In this document: positions 8,853 through 17,912 of the stretch, one piece after another
Numbering within the stretch: position 1 is the first letter of the stretch
Layout: the number at the start of each line of letters is the position of its first letter
Assembly (NCBI GenBank): GCA_045123185.1
Contig: JBGVIL010000145.1
Span: 1 to 38,941 of the forward strand
Direction: 5' to 3'
Origin: UBA1231 sp045123185
GTDB taxonomy: Bacteria > Bacillota_I > Bacilli_A > ML615J-28 > CAG-313
Length of the DNA stretch: 38,941 nucleotides
Position numbers and translations under genes: made by a program
Notes under the pieces: model-generated
The model's input: only the letters and a program-made list of their open reading frames with translations
Database searches by the model: none
Told to the model about the DNA's origin: nothing

Positions 8853-8853
8853 G

Positions 8854-9309
8854 CTATATTTTTATACGCATATTTGGACTAATATTTAACTCTAAAATCT
8901 TTTCTGCACTTAGTCCTGTTTCTTCACAGATCGATTTTACGGAATCTCCGCTTTTAACCAAATAACTTCTTTCATTAGTTGGATATAAGATTCTTTGATT
9001 TTCTTCTAAAACTACCTTGCCAAAATCATTATACGCACCTAACGTTTGAATTGGCACACCTACTTTATTAGATATCTTTTCCATCGTATCACCATTTTTA
9101 GTAAAATATTCTAATAACGTGATATCTAAAGTCTTTGAATGAGTAGGTACTAATAATACTTGATTTGGATATAATACATTAGTAGTTAACATATTAATAT
9201 CCGTAAGATCTGCAACCGTCGTTTTAAACTCTTTTGCGATAGTATACAAACTATCTTTTGGTTTTACTACATACTCCTCATACACGACTTCATTTGTTTG
9301 ATATTGCAT
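8854..9309 (-). CDS. Three-LysM protein without signal peptide
   Basis: A 151-residue protein made almost wholly of three LysM-type units: about 13-55 (YVVKPKDSLYTIAKEF), 65-110 (YFTKNGDTMEKISNKVG) and 114-151 (YLVKSGDSVKSICEETG). LysM domains bind N-acetylglucosamine polymers such as peptidoglycan. There is no N-terminal hydrophobic segment and no catalytic domain, so export, if any, would need another route; spore-coat and morphogenetic proteins share this build. The RBS AAAGGA precedes ATG and part of it can be masked by a hairpin. It is a single-gene unit between thrS and trmFO with terminators on both sides. Confidence 0.85.
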   Translation of the reverse strand: MQYQTNEVVYEEYVVKPKDSLYTIAKEFKTTVADLTDINMLTTNVLYPNQVLLVPTHSKTLDITLLEYFTKNGDTMEKISNKVGVPIQTLGAYNDFGKVVLEENQRILYPTNERSYLVKSGDSVKSICEETGLSAEKILELNISPNMRIKI

Positions 9310-9319
9310 TTAATCATTC

Positions 9320-9341
9320 CTTTCATAACATCATATGAAAG
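9320..9341 (-). promoter_or_regulatory. Hairpin at the LysM gene ribosome binding site
   Basis: An 8-bp perfect inverted repeat (9320-9327 with 9334-9341, 6-base loop) has as its 3' arm on the transcript TATGAAAG, which overlaps the AAAGGA Shine-Dalgarno. The structure could limit translation. No clear -35/-10 pair was found upstream. Confidence 0.35.
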
Positions 9342-9402
9342 AATATGATATTTGTATAGGCAATAAACTAGTTAATTGATTATCTAATGAAACGTTTACG
9401 AC

Positions 9403-9478
9403 AAAAAAAGAGACTAATGTCTTGAATAAATATAATCATTGTTTACATTTGATTATGTTTATCCTAAAATTAGTCTCT
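9403..9478 (-). terminator. Terminator of thrS
   Basis: An outer 10-bp stem (9409-9418 with 9469-9478) encloses a second helix formed by ATAAACATAATCA and TGATTATATTTAT. On the minus strand it is followed by seven T (9409-9403). It begins 15 bases after the thrS stop. The stem-loop is unusually long for a terminator. Confidence 0.85.
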
Positions 9479-9493
9479 ATTCTTTATTATATC

Positions 9494-11407
9494 CTATTTT
9501 TTAGCAGCAGGTGACAATTCTTTTTTCAACATTTCTACAAATTCTTCATAAGAAAGAGTAGTAGATTTTTGTTCACCATGAACACGATAAGTAATTAATC
9601 CTTCTTGTGTTTCTTTATCACCAAGAACTAAAGTATAAGGGATCTTACTAGTTTGAGCTTCACGAATCTTGTAATTCATTTTTTCATTTCTATCATCGAT
9701 TGATGCACGAATACCTAATGCTTGTAATTTTGCTAAAACTTCTTTGGCATATTCTAAATGATATAAATTATTAACTGGAATTACCTTGATTTGTTCAGGA
9801 GCAAGCCATAATGGGAATACACCAGCATAGTGTTCAATTAGGATACCAATAAATCTTTCGATTGAACCAAATAATGCTCTATGTAACATAATTGGACGAA
9901 CCTTTTCTCCTGATTCGGAAATATAAGTTAAATCAAATCTTTCGGGCAAGTTCATATCTAATTGGATTGTACCACATTGCCAAATTCTATTCATTGAGTC
10001 TTTTAATTTAAAGTCAAGTTTTGGACCATAGAATGCTCCATCACCTGGATTTAAAATAAATTTAATACCTTTCTTTTCCATTGCACTTGCTAAAGCACTT
10101 TCAGCCTTATCCCATGTAGCAATTTCACCAATGTATTTATCTAATGGTCTAGTTGATAATTCAATATGATATTCTAAGTTAAATACTTTATAAACGTAAT
10201 CATATAAATCAATTAAACGACCAATTTCTGCTTCAATTTGATCTTCTGTAATAAAGATGTGCGCATCATCTTGAGTAAAGTTACGAACTCTAAATAAACC
10301 GTTTAATGCACCACTTGCTTCATGACGATGAACAAGTCCTAATTCTCCAATACGTAATGGGAAATCACGATAAGAATGAATACTATTTTTGTATACTAAC
10401 ATTCCACCTGGACAGTTCATAGGTTTAATCGCAAATTCTTTTTCATCAATCGATGAAGTATACATATTTTCTTTATAATTATACCAGTGTCCTGATGTTT
10501 CCCAAAGTTCTTTATTTAACATAATTGGTGTTTGAACAAATTGGTAACCTTCTTTAGTATGAATATCAAACCAGAAGTTTTCAAGATTTCTTCTTAAGAT
10601 CATACCTTTAGGCAACCAGAAAGGGAATCCTGGACCATATTCGCTCATCATGAATAAGTCTAATTCACGACCTAGTTTTCTATGGTCACGTTTTTTACGT
10701 TCTTCAATAATTTCTAAATGTGCTTTAAGTTCTGATTCTTTCATGAAACAAGTACCATAAATTCTTTGTAATTGTTCACGTTTAGCATCTCCACGCCAGT
10801 ATGCACCACTAACGCTTAAAAGCTTAAAGTTTTTAAGCCATTTAGTACTTGACACATGTGGTCCACGACAAAGATCCATAAAGTTTCCTTGTTGGTAAAC
10901 GCTAATAACTGCATCACTTTCAAGTTCATTAATTAATTCTAATTTATATTTATCATCTTTAAATAGTTCCAGAGCTTCTTCTTTTGAAACAACACGTCTT
11001 TCGATTTCAGCATTACCTTCAGCAATTGCTTTCATTTTCTTTTCGATTTTTACTAAATCTTCTTCAGTAAGTTTTACGTCACCTAAATCTAAGTCATAAT
11101 AAAAACCTTCATCAATTGCAGGTCCTACACCAAACATAGCATGTGGATAAAGTTCTTTAATTGCTTGTGCAAGTAAATGTGCACATGAATGGTTAAGTAA
11201 AGGTTCCATTCCTTTTGCATCACCTGTAATTAATTCAATAGCAGCATCACCTTCAATTGGTGCTTTTAAGTCTTTAAGTTCACCATTCAGTTTAACTGCT
11301 AAACATTTTTTTACTAAACTAACAGAAATTGATTGAGCAACTTCAACAGCTGTTGTACCTTCAACATATTCTCTAATTGAACCATCTGGGAATGTAATTT
11401 TAATCAT
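9494..11407 (-). CDS. thrS: Threonine-tRNA ligase
   Basis: A 637-residue class II aminoacyl-tRNA synthetase charging tRNA-Thr. In order: TGS domain (1-62), the editing domain with HSCAHLLAQA and the downstream CRGPH motif, the class II catalytic core with KPMNCPGGMLVYK, the motif-2 arginine loop HRHEASGALNGLFRVR and the motif-3 PIMLHRALFGSIERF, then the anticodon-binding domain (about 535-637). The RBS TAGGAGG lies close to the ATG. Expression is controlled by the T-box leader directly upstream. Confidence 0.97.
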   Translation of the reverse strand: MIKITFPDGSIREYVEGTTAVEVAQSISVSLVKKCLAVKLNGELKDLKAPIEGDAAIELITGDAKGMEPLLNHSCAHLLAQAIKELYPHAMFGVGPAIDEGFYYDLDLGDVKLTEEDLVKIEKKMKAIAEGNAEIERRVVSKEEALELFKDDKYKLELINELESDAVISVYQQGNFMDLCRGPHVSSTKWLKNFKLLSVSGAYWRGDAKREQLQRIYGTCFMKESELKAHLEIIEERKKRDHRKLGRELDLFMMSEYGPGFPFWLPKGMILRRNLENFWFDIHTKEGYQFVQTPIMLNKELWETSGHWYNYKENMYTSSIDEKEFAIKPMNCPGGMLVYKNSIHSYRDFPLRIGELGLVHRHEASGALNGLFRVRNFTQDDAHIFITEDQIEAEIGRLIDLYDYVYKVFNLEYHIELSTRPLDKYIGEIATWDKAESALASAMEKKGIKFILNPGDGAFYGPKLDFKLKDSMNRIWQCGTIQLDMNLPERFDLTYISESGEKVRPIMLHRALFGSIERFIGILIEHYAGVFPLWLAPEQIKVIPVNNLYHLEYAKEVLAKLQALGIRASIDDRNEKMNYKIREAQTSKIPYTLVLGDKETQEGLITYRVHGEQKSTTLSYEEFVEMLKKELSPAAKK

Positions 11408-11424
11408 ATTTGCCTCCTATAAAT

Positions 11425-11650
11425 AAAAAAGTCCTCTTTCTATACAATAGAAAAAGGACGAAATATCTTCCGTGGTACCACCTTAATTTACTAACAATCG
11501 TTAGCCTCTAACAACTATAACGGGTTGACCCGGCACCTGTTTTCACAGAGCAGTTCATAGGGAGTAACTATTTAGCCTATTTTGACTTTTTTCACTATCA
11601 AGTCTCACTAATAAAACGGTTTTAAATAATCATATCCTAATCATCACTTT
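11425..11650 (-). promoter_or_regulatory. T-box riboswitch leader of thrS
   Basis: The transcript strand carries the conserved T-box sequence AAGGTGGTACCACG (11471-11484), followed by a terminator hairpin (GTCCTTTTTCTA paired with TAGAAAGAGGAC, 11431-11459) and six T. The T-box bases can instead form the antiterminator when uncharged tRNA binds. The 5' part (about 11540-11650) should hold stem I with the specifier codon; threonine is inferred from the downstream gene, since the specifier could not be placed with certainty by eye. Confidence 0.93.
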
Positions 11651-11656
11651 TCTAAT

Positions 11657-11685
11657 ATTATACTATATTTTTTATAATTTGTAAA
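11657..11685 (-). promoter_or_regulatory. Promoter of the T-box/thrS transcript
   Basis: On the minus strand, -35 TTTACA (11680-11685), 17 bases, -10 TATAAT (11657-11662). It begins 19 bases before the end of the transcript region of the neighbouring lipoprotein gene, with no terminator in between. Confidence 0.85.
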
Positions 11686-11703
11686 GAATTATGTAAATTC
11701 TAA

Positions 11704-12597
11704 TTACTTATTTTTATCATTAAATATTTCAGAACTAGGTTTTATATAAAGTAAATTGATATCGTCTTTTTTATAAACTTGATATATAGATTCATCAATA
11801 TCTGGTATATCTAAAGAATCTATTCTTTCCATATTTATGATTATTTCTTCAAAATCAGCTGATCCTGACTTTTCTGTTTTTTCTCTATAACTGAATTTTA
11901 AAATATCAAGGTCATAATTTAAAAAATAATGATAAGTTTGAATTTTTAGTTGTCCATTCTCAAAATGAGATTTACTATTAACTAATTCAAAAACAACTTG
12001 ACCTTTTTCCGATTCAAAATAGTAAGAGGTTAATCTATATAAATCAGAAAACTCGTTTTCAATTATTTCTGAATCAAATTGTTTTTCAGTTATAATCTTA
12101 ATTGGAAAAACAATAGTAGGATTTTGAATAATGTCTAATTGTACAGTCGCATTTTCTAACTCAAATTTTGATAGTTCTAAAGATTTAAGATATTCGGGAT
12201 TTTCATTTGTTTTTTCATATGATTTAAAATATAATGATTTGTTATAATATGTTAAATATTCAGTTTTACGAGTTTCACAACCTGTACTATTTTCTAATAG
12301 ACTTTTAATGACATTTCCATTAAAATTATCTAAAGAATAAGTACTATTATCACTTAATACCATTTCCAGATTTAAATACATTTTTTCTGTTAACAAGCTA
12401 TCTTGGTTATTTAAAACCCGATAATAATCATATTGATAAAGCCCCTCACCCATTGAAAGACTTTCTAAAGTTGTTTCTTCTAATCTTTTTTGAAAGTATT
12501 CAACCGGAGTAAGCTTTTCATATTTTTTTGTACATGACATTAAGTTAACTGTAAATAAAAAAATTAGTACTAAAGAAATTAATTTAGAAAATTTCAT
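11704..12597 (-). CDS. Putative lipoprotein, function unknown
   Basis: No recognised family. The start at MKFSKLISLV is chosen because its ATG lies one base after the stop of the gene before it (TAATATG), with GGAAGGAG upstream; a longer start 9 codons earlier lies inside that gene and lacks a good RBS. A hydrophobic signal segment ends in the lipobox LMSC at residue 22, so the mature protein (about 275 residues) should be lipid-anchored outside the membrane. The rest is soluble and rich in Tyr/Glu/Asn. Its C-terminal part (YDLDILKFSYREKT, then a conserved IIINMERI-type strand) resembles the same part of the lipoprotein at 14553, so the two may be distant paralogues. Confidence 0.85.
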   Translation of the reverse strand: MKFSKLISLVLIFLFTVNLMSCTKKYEKLTPVEYFQKRLEETTLESLSMGEGLYQYDYYRVLNNQDSLLTEKMYLNLEMVLSDNSTYSLDNFNGNVIKSLLENSTGCETRKTEYLTYYNKSLYFKSYEKTNENPEYLKSLELSKFELENATVQLDIIQNPTIVFPIKIITEKQFDSEIIENEFSDLYRLTSYYFESEKGQVVFELVNSKSHFENGQLKIQTYHYFLNYDLDILKFSYREKTEKSGSADFEEIIINMERIDSLDIPDIDESIYQVYKKDDINLLYIKPSSEIFNDKNK

Positions 12598-12598
12598 A

Positions 12599-14548
12599 TT
12601 ATTCTTTATCTCCTTCCAATTCATTTTCTTTTTTTAATGGAATAGGATTAAAGCCAACATTACAACGTCCATTACATAATAAACAGTAATCTGAATTTGA
12701 TGATTTAACATGTCCAAGCATTTTACTATAACCGCAGAGACAAAAAGAAAGATGAGTGTTATTATTAAACCAAACATATTTATAATACACATGTTCATGT
12801 ATTTTATCTTGTGGTTCTTCATATATAGTGTAACTTAAATTTTGCATTGCATCAAAACTAGAACCACAAATTCTTAGATAGTATTTATCTCCAGGATTTG
12901 CTTTAATAATTATATAAGCAATATTAATAATACTGTCGATTTGTTTTTCACCATCCTTTTCTACATAAACATATTCGATTTGATTTGGAACAAATTTACA
13001 CAGCATATTTGTTTCATCATAACCCAAAACAACGGAATTAAAAAATTGAATTTCAAAATTACTTTTGCAATCAAAGATTATATAATAATCTTTTTGCGAT
13101 TCAGACTCAAACAATAACCATTCATAATCACCAAGTTCTAAAGGATCAACATCCCCTCTTTCATTCATAATTATAGGTTCTCGTATCACATTTTCAAAAT
13201 CACTTGCAAGAATCAAATTTCCATAATCAATATCCAATCCGCATAATCCATATATTTTTCCACTATGGCAATTTCCATTATAATCATATGTGTAACTTGA
13301 TAAATAATCATCTTTATAAGCAAAGCCAATGCTTGACGAAATTACTTCGTAACTTGCCGAAAATGATACTTTGTATTTTATATTATTGGGAATTAAATTC
13401 TCATTTTCTTTTATTACTTTAAAATATATTGGGATGCATAACACATCATCCCCCCAACTTTCTGTTACACTAGCAAGAATCTGCATTGCATTATGATATA
13501 CTTCTTTTTCTACATAATCACTAGGTAATTGACTTTGAATAAGATGTTCAAACAAATCTAAATCCGATTCATTTAATTCTTCATAAAACAGTTCAATAGT
13601 TTCTACAGCAACATCCGTATCAATTGAAAAACATTTTAAAACCGTACAAATTATTTCTAAACCACCCCTCGCATAGTTCATACGAGCCTCAACATTTAGT
13701 TTTATTTTTCGATAATTAGTAATCACTTGGCCAGTTTCATCATACAAATAATGAAAAAATGAAAACATACAATCAATAATATCTTTATCCCAAATATAGT
13801 ATTTGGCAGCCAACATTTTGTTATTAGGATTCATCTCATAAATATCAGTTAACATATGATCATAAATACTCAAATCATAATCTCTTGATGAATAATAACA
13901 AATAGCATCTGTATTACAAAGGGCCTCTTTTGAATCAAAAGGAATGTAATCTGCAATCCATAATGCACCTGATAAATTTTTATTATATTTTAAATCAGGA
14001 ATATATTCAACAGAGAGGCTTGAAGCATTTTTAAAAGAGCAATTTAAAGAATAATTAATAATGTTGTCACCATAGTTATTTGCCTGAATATTTATAATAA
14101 TTACGTACAAACCAGGTTTTAATATTTGCTTGAATTCTTTTTCACAATTAGTCGAATAATCATTATAAACATCACTGTAATTTTTAATAGCCTCATTAGA
14201 ATCATTTAATGTATCATAATCTATATAATAAATACAAAAATCAAAAGGAATAGTTAAACTATCAATATTCAAATTGATAGTAACATTGTAATCTGATACT
14301 ATACTAAAATAATACATGTCGTTATCACAATATCTTGAATCTAAATATCCTGATATAAAAGTATCCCAATCAACTCCATTGTAACATTCATCATAAGAAA
14401 TATTTGTAGCGTCTTCTAGAACATCATTGGGTTCAACAGTACTTTCATCTACATAAACGACATTTGACATTATTTGTGGTCTTTCAATAAGATTAGTAGT
14501 AAAACCACAAAAAAGAGAAATAAATTCAAATAAAAAATTTATAAACAT
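12599..14548 (-). CDS. Large secreted protein with PPC-like domain and C-terminal Cys/His-rich repeat
   Basis: No named family for the whole. The start at MFINFLFEFIS (residue 8 of the longest frame) is preferred: it lies 4 bases after the upstream stop with GGGG upstream, and gives a compact signal peptide. The first domain (about 38-175) resembles pre-peptidase C-terminal (PPC) domains: VEPNDVLEDAT, then GYLDSRYCDNDMYYF and a closing LKPGLYVIII strand. The middle 350 residues are unrecognised. Near the end the pattern HEHVYYKY...HLSFCLCGYSK...HVKSS...CLLC resembles the cysteine/histidine repeats seen in many extracellular proteins of gut Firmicutes. The protein sits between two lipoprotein genes with nearly touching ends, so the three probably act together at the cell surface. 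Confidence 0.8.
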   Translation of the reverse strand: MFINFLFEFISLFCGFTTNLIERPQIMSNVVYVDESTVEPNDVLEDATNISYDECYNGVDWDTFISGYLDSRYCDNDMYYFSIVSDYNVTINLNIDSLTIPFDFCIYYIDYDTLNDSNEAIKNYSDVYNDYSTNCEKEFKQILKPGLYVIIINIQANNYGDNIINYSLNCSFKNASSLSVEYIPDLKYNKNLSGALWIADYIPFDSKEALCNTDAICYYSSRDYDLSIYDHMLTDIYEMNPNNKMLAAKYYIWDKDIIDCMFSFFHYLYDETGQVITNYRKIKLNVEARMNYARGGLEIICTVLKCFSIDTDVAVETIELFYEELNESDLDLFEHLIQSQLPSDYVEKEVYHNAMQILASVTESWGDDVLCIPIYFKVIKENENLIPNNIKYKVSFSASYEVISSSIGFAYKDDYLSSYTYDYNGNCHSGKIYGLCGLDIDYGNLILASDFENVIREPIIMNERGDVDPLELGDYEWLLFESESQKDYYIIFDCKSNFEIQFFNSVVLGYDETNMLCKFVPNQIEYVYVEKDGEKQIDSIINIAYIIIKANPGDKYYLRICGSSFDAMQNLSYTIYEEPQDKIHEHVYYKYVWFNNNTHLSFCLCGYSKMLGHVKSSNSDYCLLCNGRCNVGFNPIPLKKENELEGDKE

Positions 14549-14552
14549 AACA

Positions 14553-15380
14553 TTAACCCCACAATCCATTTATATTCATAAAAATATCTTTTATAGATAA
14601 ATTTGTATTAAGTTCATCAACGTTATTTTCAACGTTTTTAGGAATTTCAATTGAAACTTCTTTAGACGGATAGATAATTAATGTATAAGTTTTTTTAGTA
14701 ATTGTATTGATTATCGAACTTCCTTTAGTACGTCCTTCATACGATATTTGATATTTTAGTAGGTTCAAATCTTTGTCAAAATGAAACTCCATCTCAGCAT
14801 AACGTGGATCAAATTGAATGATTTTTTTATAAACAATTAAATTATCAGATTCATATGTTTCTACGTAAGAATAATTACCAAGAATAACAAAATCTTGAGA
14901 TATATTATTAGTGAAAGGTCCAATTGCTGTTTGATTCTTAATTATAAAATCATTCGTAATAAAATACTTATTATTCTCTTCACTATGTGAATAATAATAA
15001 TAATTTTTCATATGATTATAGTATTGTATTCCGTCACTCATTTCTTCACTAATACTAATTCTTAAAGAATCATTATAGATTTTTTTAGCATAGAACTTAT
15101 TTACGTTCATTGTAGGATTATTAGAATGTTCGTCCGTAAAAAAATCAATATAACAATTTACGTTAATATGTTTATATTTGATACTAGAAGAAGAGTATTC
15201 ATTTTCATAATATTGTGCTTCATACCAACCATTATTCCAACATAAATGATTAGGATACTTTTGTTCTAATAGTTCTAATAAATCATTAACCTGATCTTTA
15301 ATACCTTTATTATCTTTTTGACACGAAGTTAAAAAACACAAAAGTACTATTAAAATAATTGTAATAAATTTTCTTTTCAT
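14553..15380 (-). CDS. Putative lipoprotein, function unknown
   Basis: A 275-residue protein with a clear signal peptide and lipobox LTSC (cysteine 20). ATG is preceded by AGGAGG. The mature part is Tyr/Asn-rich and contains WNNGWYEAQYYENEYSSS and, later, HFDKDLNLLKYQISYEG, which resembles the matching segment of the lipoprotein at 11704. It starts 24 bases after dnaI on the same strand with no terminator between, so it is likely cotranscribed with the replication genes, though it need not share their function. Confidence 0.85.
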   Translation of the reverse strand: MKRKFITIILIVLLCFLTSCQKDNKGIKDQVNDLLELLEQKYPNHLCWNNGWYEAQYYENEYSSSSIKYKHINVNCYIDFFTDEHSNNPTMNVNKFYAKKIYNDSLRISISEEMSDGIQYYNHMKNYYYYSHSEENNKYFITNDFIIKNQTAIGPFTNNISQDFVILGNYSYVETYESDNLIVYKKIIQFDPRYAEMEFHFDKDLNLLKYQISYEGRTKGSSIINTITKKTYTLIIYPSKEVSIEIPKNVENNVDELNTNLSIKDIFMNINGLWG

Positions 15381-15404
15381 TTTACCATACCTCCTAAATA
15401 ATTA

Positions 15405-16283
15405 TTATCGATAGTTTTTATCTTTTAATTCAACAAAATCAACTAATGTTTTAATGCGTTCATAAACACGAACAGCTTTTTGTGCATCTATTTCTTTTGA
15501 ACTTTCAGATAAATGATCAAGTATTGCTTTTTGATCTAAGTTAGATGTAATAAATAGTGGTTTTTTATTAACCATTCGGTATTGTAAGATAGGAAGTAAT
15601 ACTTCATCACGAATAAAATTAGTATTACTTTCTCCACCAAAATCATCTAAGATTAAGATTGGAACTCTTTTTAATTCATTAACTAACTGATCAATTCCCC
15701 CAGTTAATACCATTGATTTAATTTTTCTTACTAAATCTGGATAATAAACAAAAGCTACATCAATGCCTTTATTTGCAAGTTCAACCGCAAGATACGCAAC
15801 AATATAACTTTTACCTTGTCCACATTCTCCATAAACATATAAACCTTTTTGTTTAGGATTTTCTTCGTATGTTTCTAAAAATCTTTTGATTTCTTTTAAA
15901 ACAGTACGACGATTTGTATTAATAAATAAATCATTACCATATTCGCTAAAGCTAGTTCCATATAAATGAAGTGATTCGTTTACACTATGTTCTTCATCAA
16001 ATTCTTGTTGATATTTACATGGAACATAATCGATGTCAATATAGATTCCTTCTTTATCTAAAACAGGTTCTAATCCAATTCTAGTTTGTTTACAACTTGC
16101 AAGACCTGGACAATTTTCACATAAACCTTTTTTATTAAAGTAAGCCATAAAGATTTCAACATACTTTTCAAATTCTTCAGGTGTAACTTTATATTCATCA
16201 ATAAAATCTTTAATATCTTGATCTTGTAACATTTTATTTACATAAGTACGATATGCTACATCATTATATACAAATTTCTTCAT
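15405..16283 (-). CDS. dnaI: Primosomal protein DnaI, helicase loader
   Basis: A 292-residue AAA+ ATPase that loads the replicative helicase with DnaB and DnaD. The N-terminal zinc-binding region has C55, C58, C64 and C89 (LCENCPGLASC, then VPCKY). Walker A is GECGQGKS (152-159) and Walker B ILDD (211-214). Sensor-like ITSNLD follows. dnaB lies 7 bases upstream, the Bacillus arrangement. Confidence 0.94.
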   Translation of the reverse strand: MKKFVYNDVAYRTYVNKMLQDQDIKDFIDEYKVTPEEFEKYVEIFMAYFNKKGLCENCPGLASCKQTRIGLEPVLDKEGIYIDIDYVPCKYQQEFDEEHSVNESLHLYGTSFSEYGNDLFINTNRRTVLKEIKRFLETYEENPKQKGLYVYGECGQGKSYIVAYLAVELANKGIDVAFVYYPDLVRKIKSMVLTGGIDQLVNELKRVPILILDDFGGESNTNFIRDEVLLPILQYRMVNKKPLFITSNLDQKAILDHLSESSKEIDAQKAVRVYERIKTLVDFVELKDKNYR

Positions 16284-16290
16284 AAGCTTA

Positions 16291-17553
16291 TTAGTCTTTC
16301 TTATTATTAAAGAACTCTTCTAAATCATCAAGAGTTTCTTGTTTTGTTTCAACTGGTTTTTTCTTATTATGGACTTCTTTTTGAAGATAATCTTGATACC
16401 AAGTTGGAACATTCTTTGTTTTATTTTTTGTATTCGGAGTTGTAATTAAATTAAGTGCATCTTCAGTTGATTTAACTCCTTTTCTAATCCAAGTATTAAT
16501 TATTTTTAAGAAGTAATTATATGATGGAATTTCACCATTTTTAGTATCCATTACATAAATAATTAATACATTTAAAATACCAACCGATATATTAGTTTCA
16601 ACCAATAGTTTATCAAAAATTTCAATTTCTGAGCCAGTTAGTTTCGTATTATATTTATTTTCAACAAGTTGAGATGGAGTAATAGAATTTAATGTATTAA
16701 CGAGTTTGTTGTTAGATGTTTGATCTTTCTTAAAGTTTACTTCAAATTTAGGTGTTTCGATCTTTGAGTATGCTTTCTTAACATTAGTTCTTAAAAGTTC
16801 AAAATCAACTAATCCATTAATAGTTGATTCAATTGTTGTATTTGCAAGTTCTTCGGTTGATAAACCAAATAACCAAGCTAAACGATTAATCGTTTTGTAA
16901 AGGTCAACACTTTCTAAAACTTCTGGTTTAACAATTGATCTTGAACCAACTAAAACTAAATAATATTCGTAATCAAAATGAGGATTATTTACATTAAGTT
17001 CTTGAAAAGATGAATTAACCCACCAAGATGACAAGTCTTCATTATTTCTTTCAATACGATATACTTCATCAATTGATTTAGTAACTTTTTCAAATGAATT
17101 TAAATCGTAACGATGAGCTAAATATTCACCAGCAAGTTCTTGATAATGTTCACTTCCTACACTATTTTGAAGTAAAGTTGATAATAGATCATCATTAAAG
17201 AATTCCCATGGTGTAGGTAATTGTTTAATAAGATAAACATAAACATTTTCATCAAGTGTTTTATTATTATAAACATAAGTATCAAGTAAACCAAGTGCTT
17301 CTAACTCATATCTTGCTGTTAAGAAAGAATCAATTGTGTTCATTTTTAATGTTTTCAAAATTGTTTTGTGTTCAATTTCTTTGGATTCAAGTGTTCCAAT
17401 TCCAACTAATGCATTTAAAGTTTGAAATAAACCACTCGCATCATTAGATAAAATTGGTTGATATAAATCTATAAATAGCTTTTGTTCATAACTATTAAGT
17501 GGATGAGTTAAACAAACACTTAATTTGTCTTTTAATGAAACATAATATTCCAT
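16291..17553 (-). CDS. dnaB: Replication initiation/membrane attachment protein DnaB (Bacillus type)
   Basis: The Firmicutes initiation protein, not the helicase. The N-terminal part contains SYEQKLFIDLYQPI, as in Bacillus DnaB. The C-terminal DnaD-like domain has the YFLKIINTWIRKGV motif (Y-x3-I-x3-W), and the tail is acidic and Lys-rich. A start at MEYYVSLKDK is used because its ATG lies one base after the upstream stop (TAATATG); a TTG five codons earlier is possible. Neither has a strong Shine-Dalgarno, so translational coupling is likely. Confidence 0.9.
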   Translation of the reverse strand: MEYYVSLKDKLSVCLTHPLNSYEQKLFIDLYQPILSNDASGLFQTLNALVGIGTLESKEIEHKTILKTLKMNTIDSFLTARYELEALGLLDTYVYNNKTLDENVYVYLIKQLPTPWEFFNDDLLSTLLQNSVGSEHYQELAGEYLAHRYDLNSFEKVTKSIDEVYRIERNNEDLSSWWVNSSFQELNVNNPHFDYEYYLVLVGSRSIVKPEVLESVDLYKTINRLAWLFGLSTEELANTTIESTINGLVDFELLRTNVKKAYSKIETPKFEVNFKKDQTSNNKLVNTLNSITPSQLVENKYNTKLTGSEIEIFDKLLVETNISVGILNVLIIYVMDTKNGEIPSYNYFLKIINTWIRKGVKSTEDALNLITTPNTKNKTKNVPTWYQDYLQKEVHNKKKPVETKQETLDDLEEFFNNKKD

Positions 17554-17554
17554 A

Positions 17555-17911
17555 TTATTTCTTGTCAACCGTAGTTAGATTTTTGCTTAATTCTTTATAG
17601 AAGTTTTCAATTAACTTTAATCCACGACCACAAGCAAGAATATATCTAGTATTTACCTTAATATCGACTGCTTGTTCAAAATAACTAATACTAAATACAT
17701 TAAAAATCATTTCTTGACGTCTACTATCAACACGAATTTCTTTGTAGTCATCATTTACTTCTTCTACAACAAATCCCATTCTGTTTGCAACATCAATAAT
17801 TTCACTCTTAATCTTATTGTAATCACCACGATAGTAACGTGTTTTTAATACATGATTTGAATGATTATCACTTGTTTGAAAATCATTACTAAAAAAATCT
17901 GCTAATCCCAT
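17555..17911 (-). CDS. Small conserved-looking cytosolic protein, unknown
   Basis: A 118-residue soluble protein with no signal or membrane segment. After a Ser/His/Asn-rich start, the body reads as alternating helices and strands (VANRMGFVVEEVNDDYKEIRV, then SYFEQAVDIKVNTRYIL). It has only one cysteine and no zinc ribbon, so it is not NrdR, which often lies near dnaB in Firmicutes. Its start is 1 base after the MutM-CoaE stop, and its own stop is 1 base before the dnaB start. Context suggests a housekeeping role, not identified. Confidence 0.8.
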   Translation of the reverse strand: MGLADFFSNDFQTSDNHSNHVLKTRYYRGDYNKIKSEIIDVANRMGFVVEEVNDDYKEIRVDSRRQEMIFNVFSISYFEQAVDIKVNTRYILACGRGLKLIENFYKELSKNLTTVDKK

Positions 17912-17912
17912 C

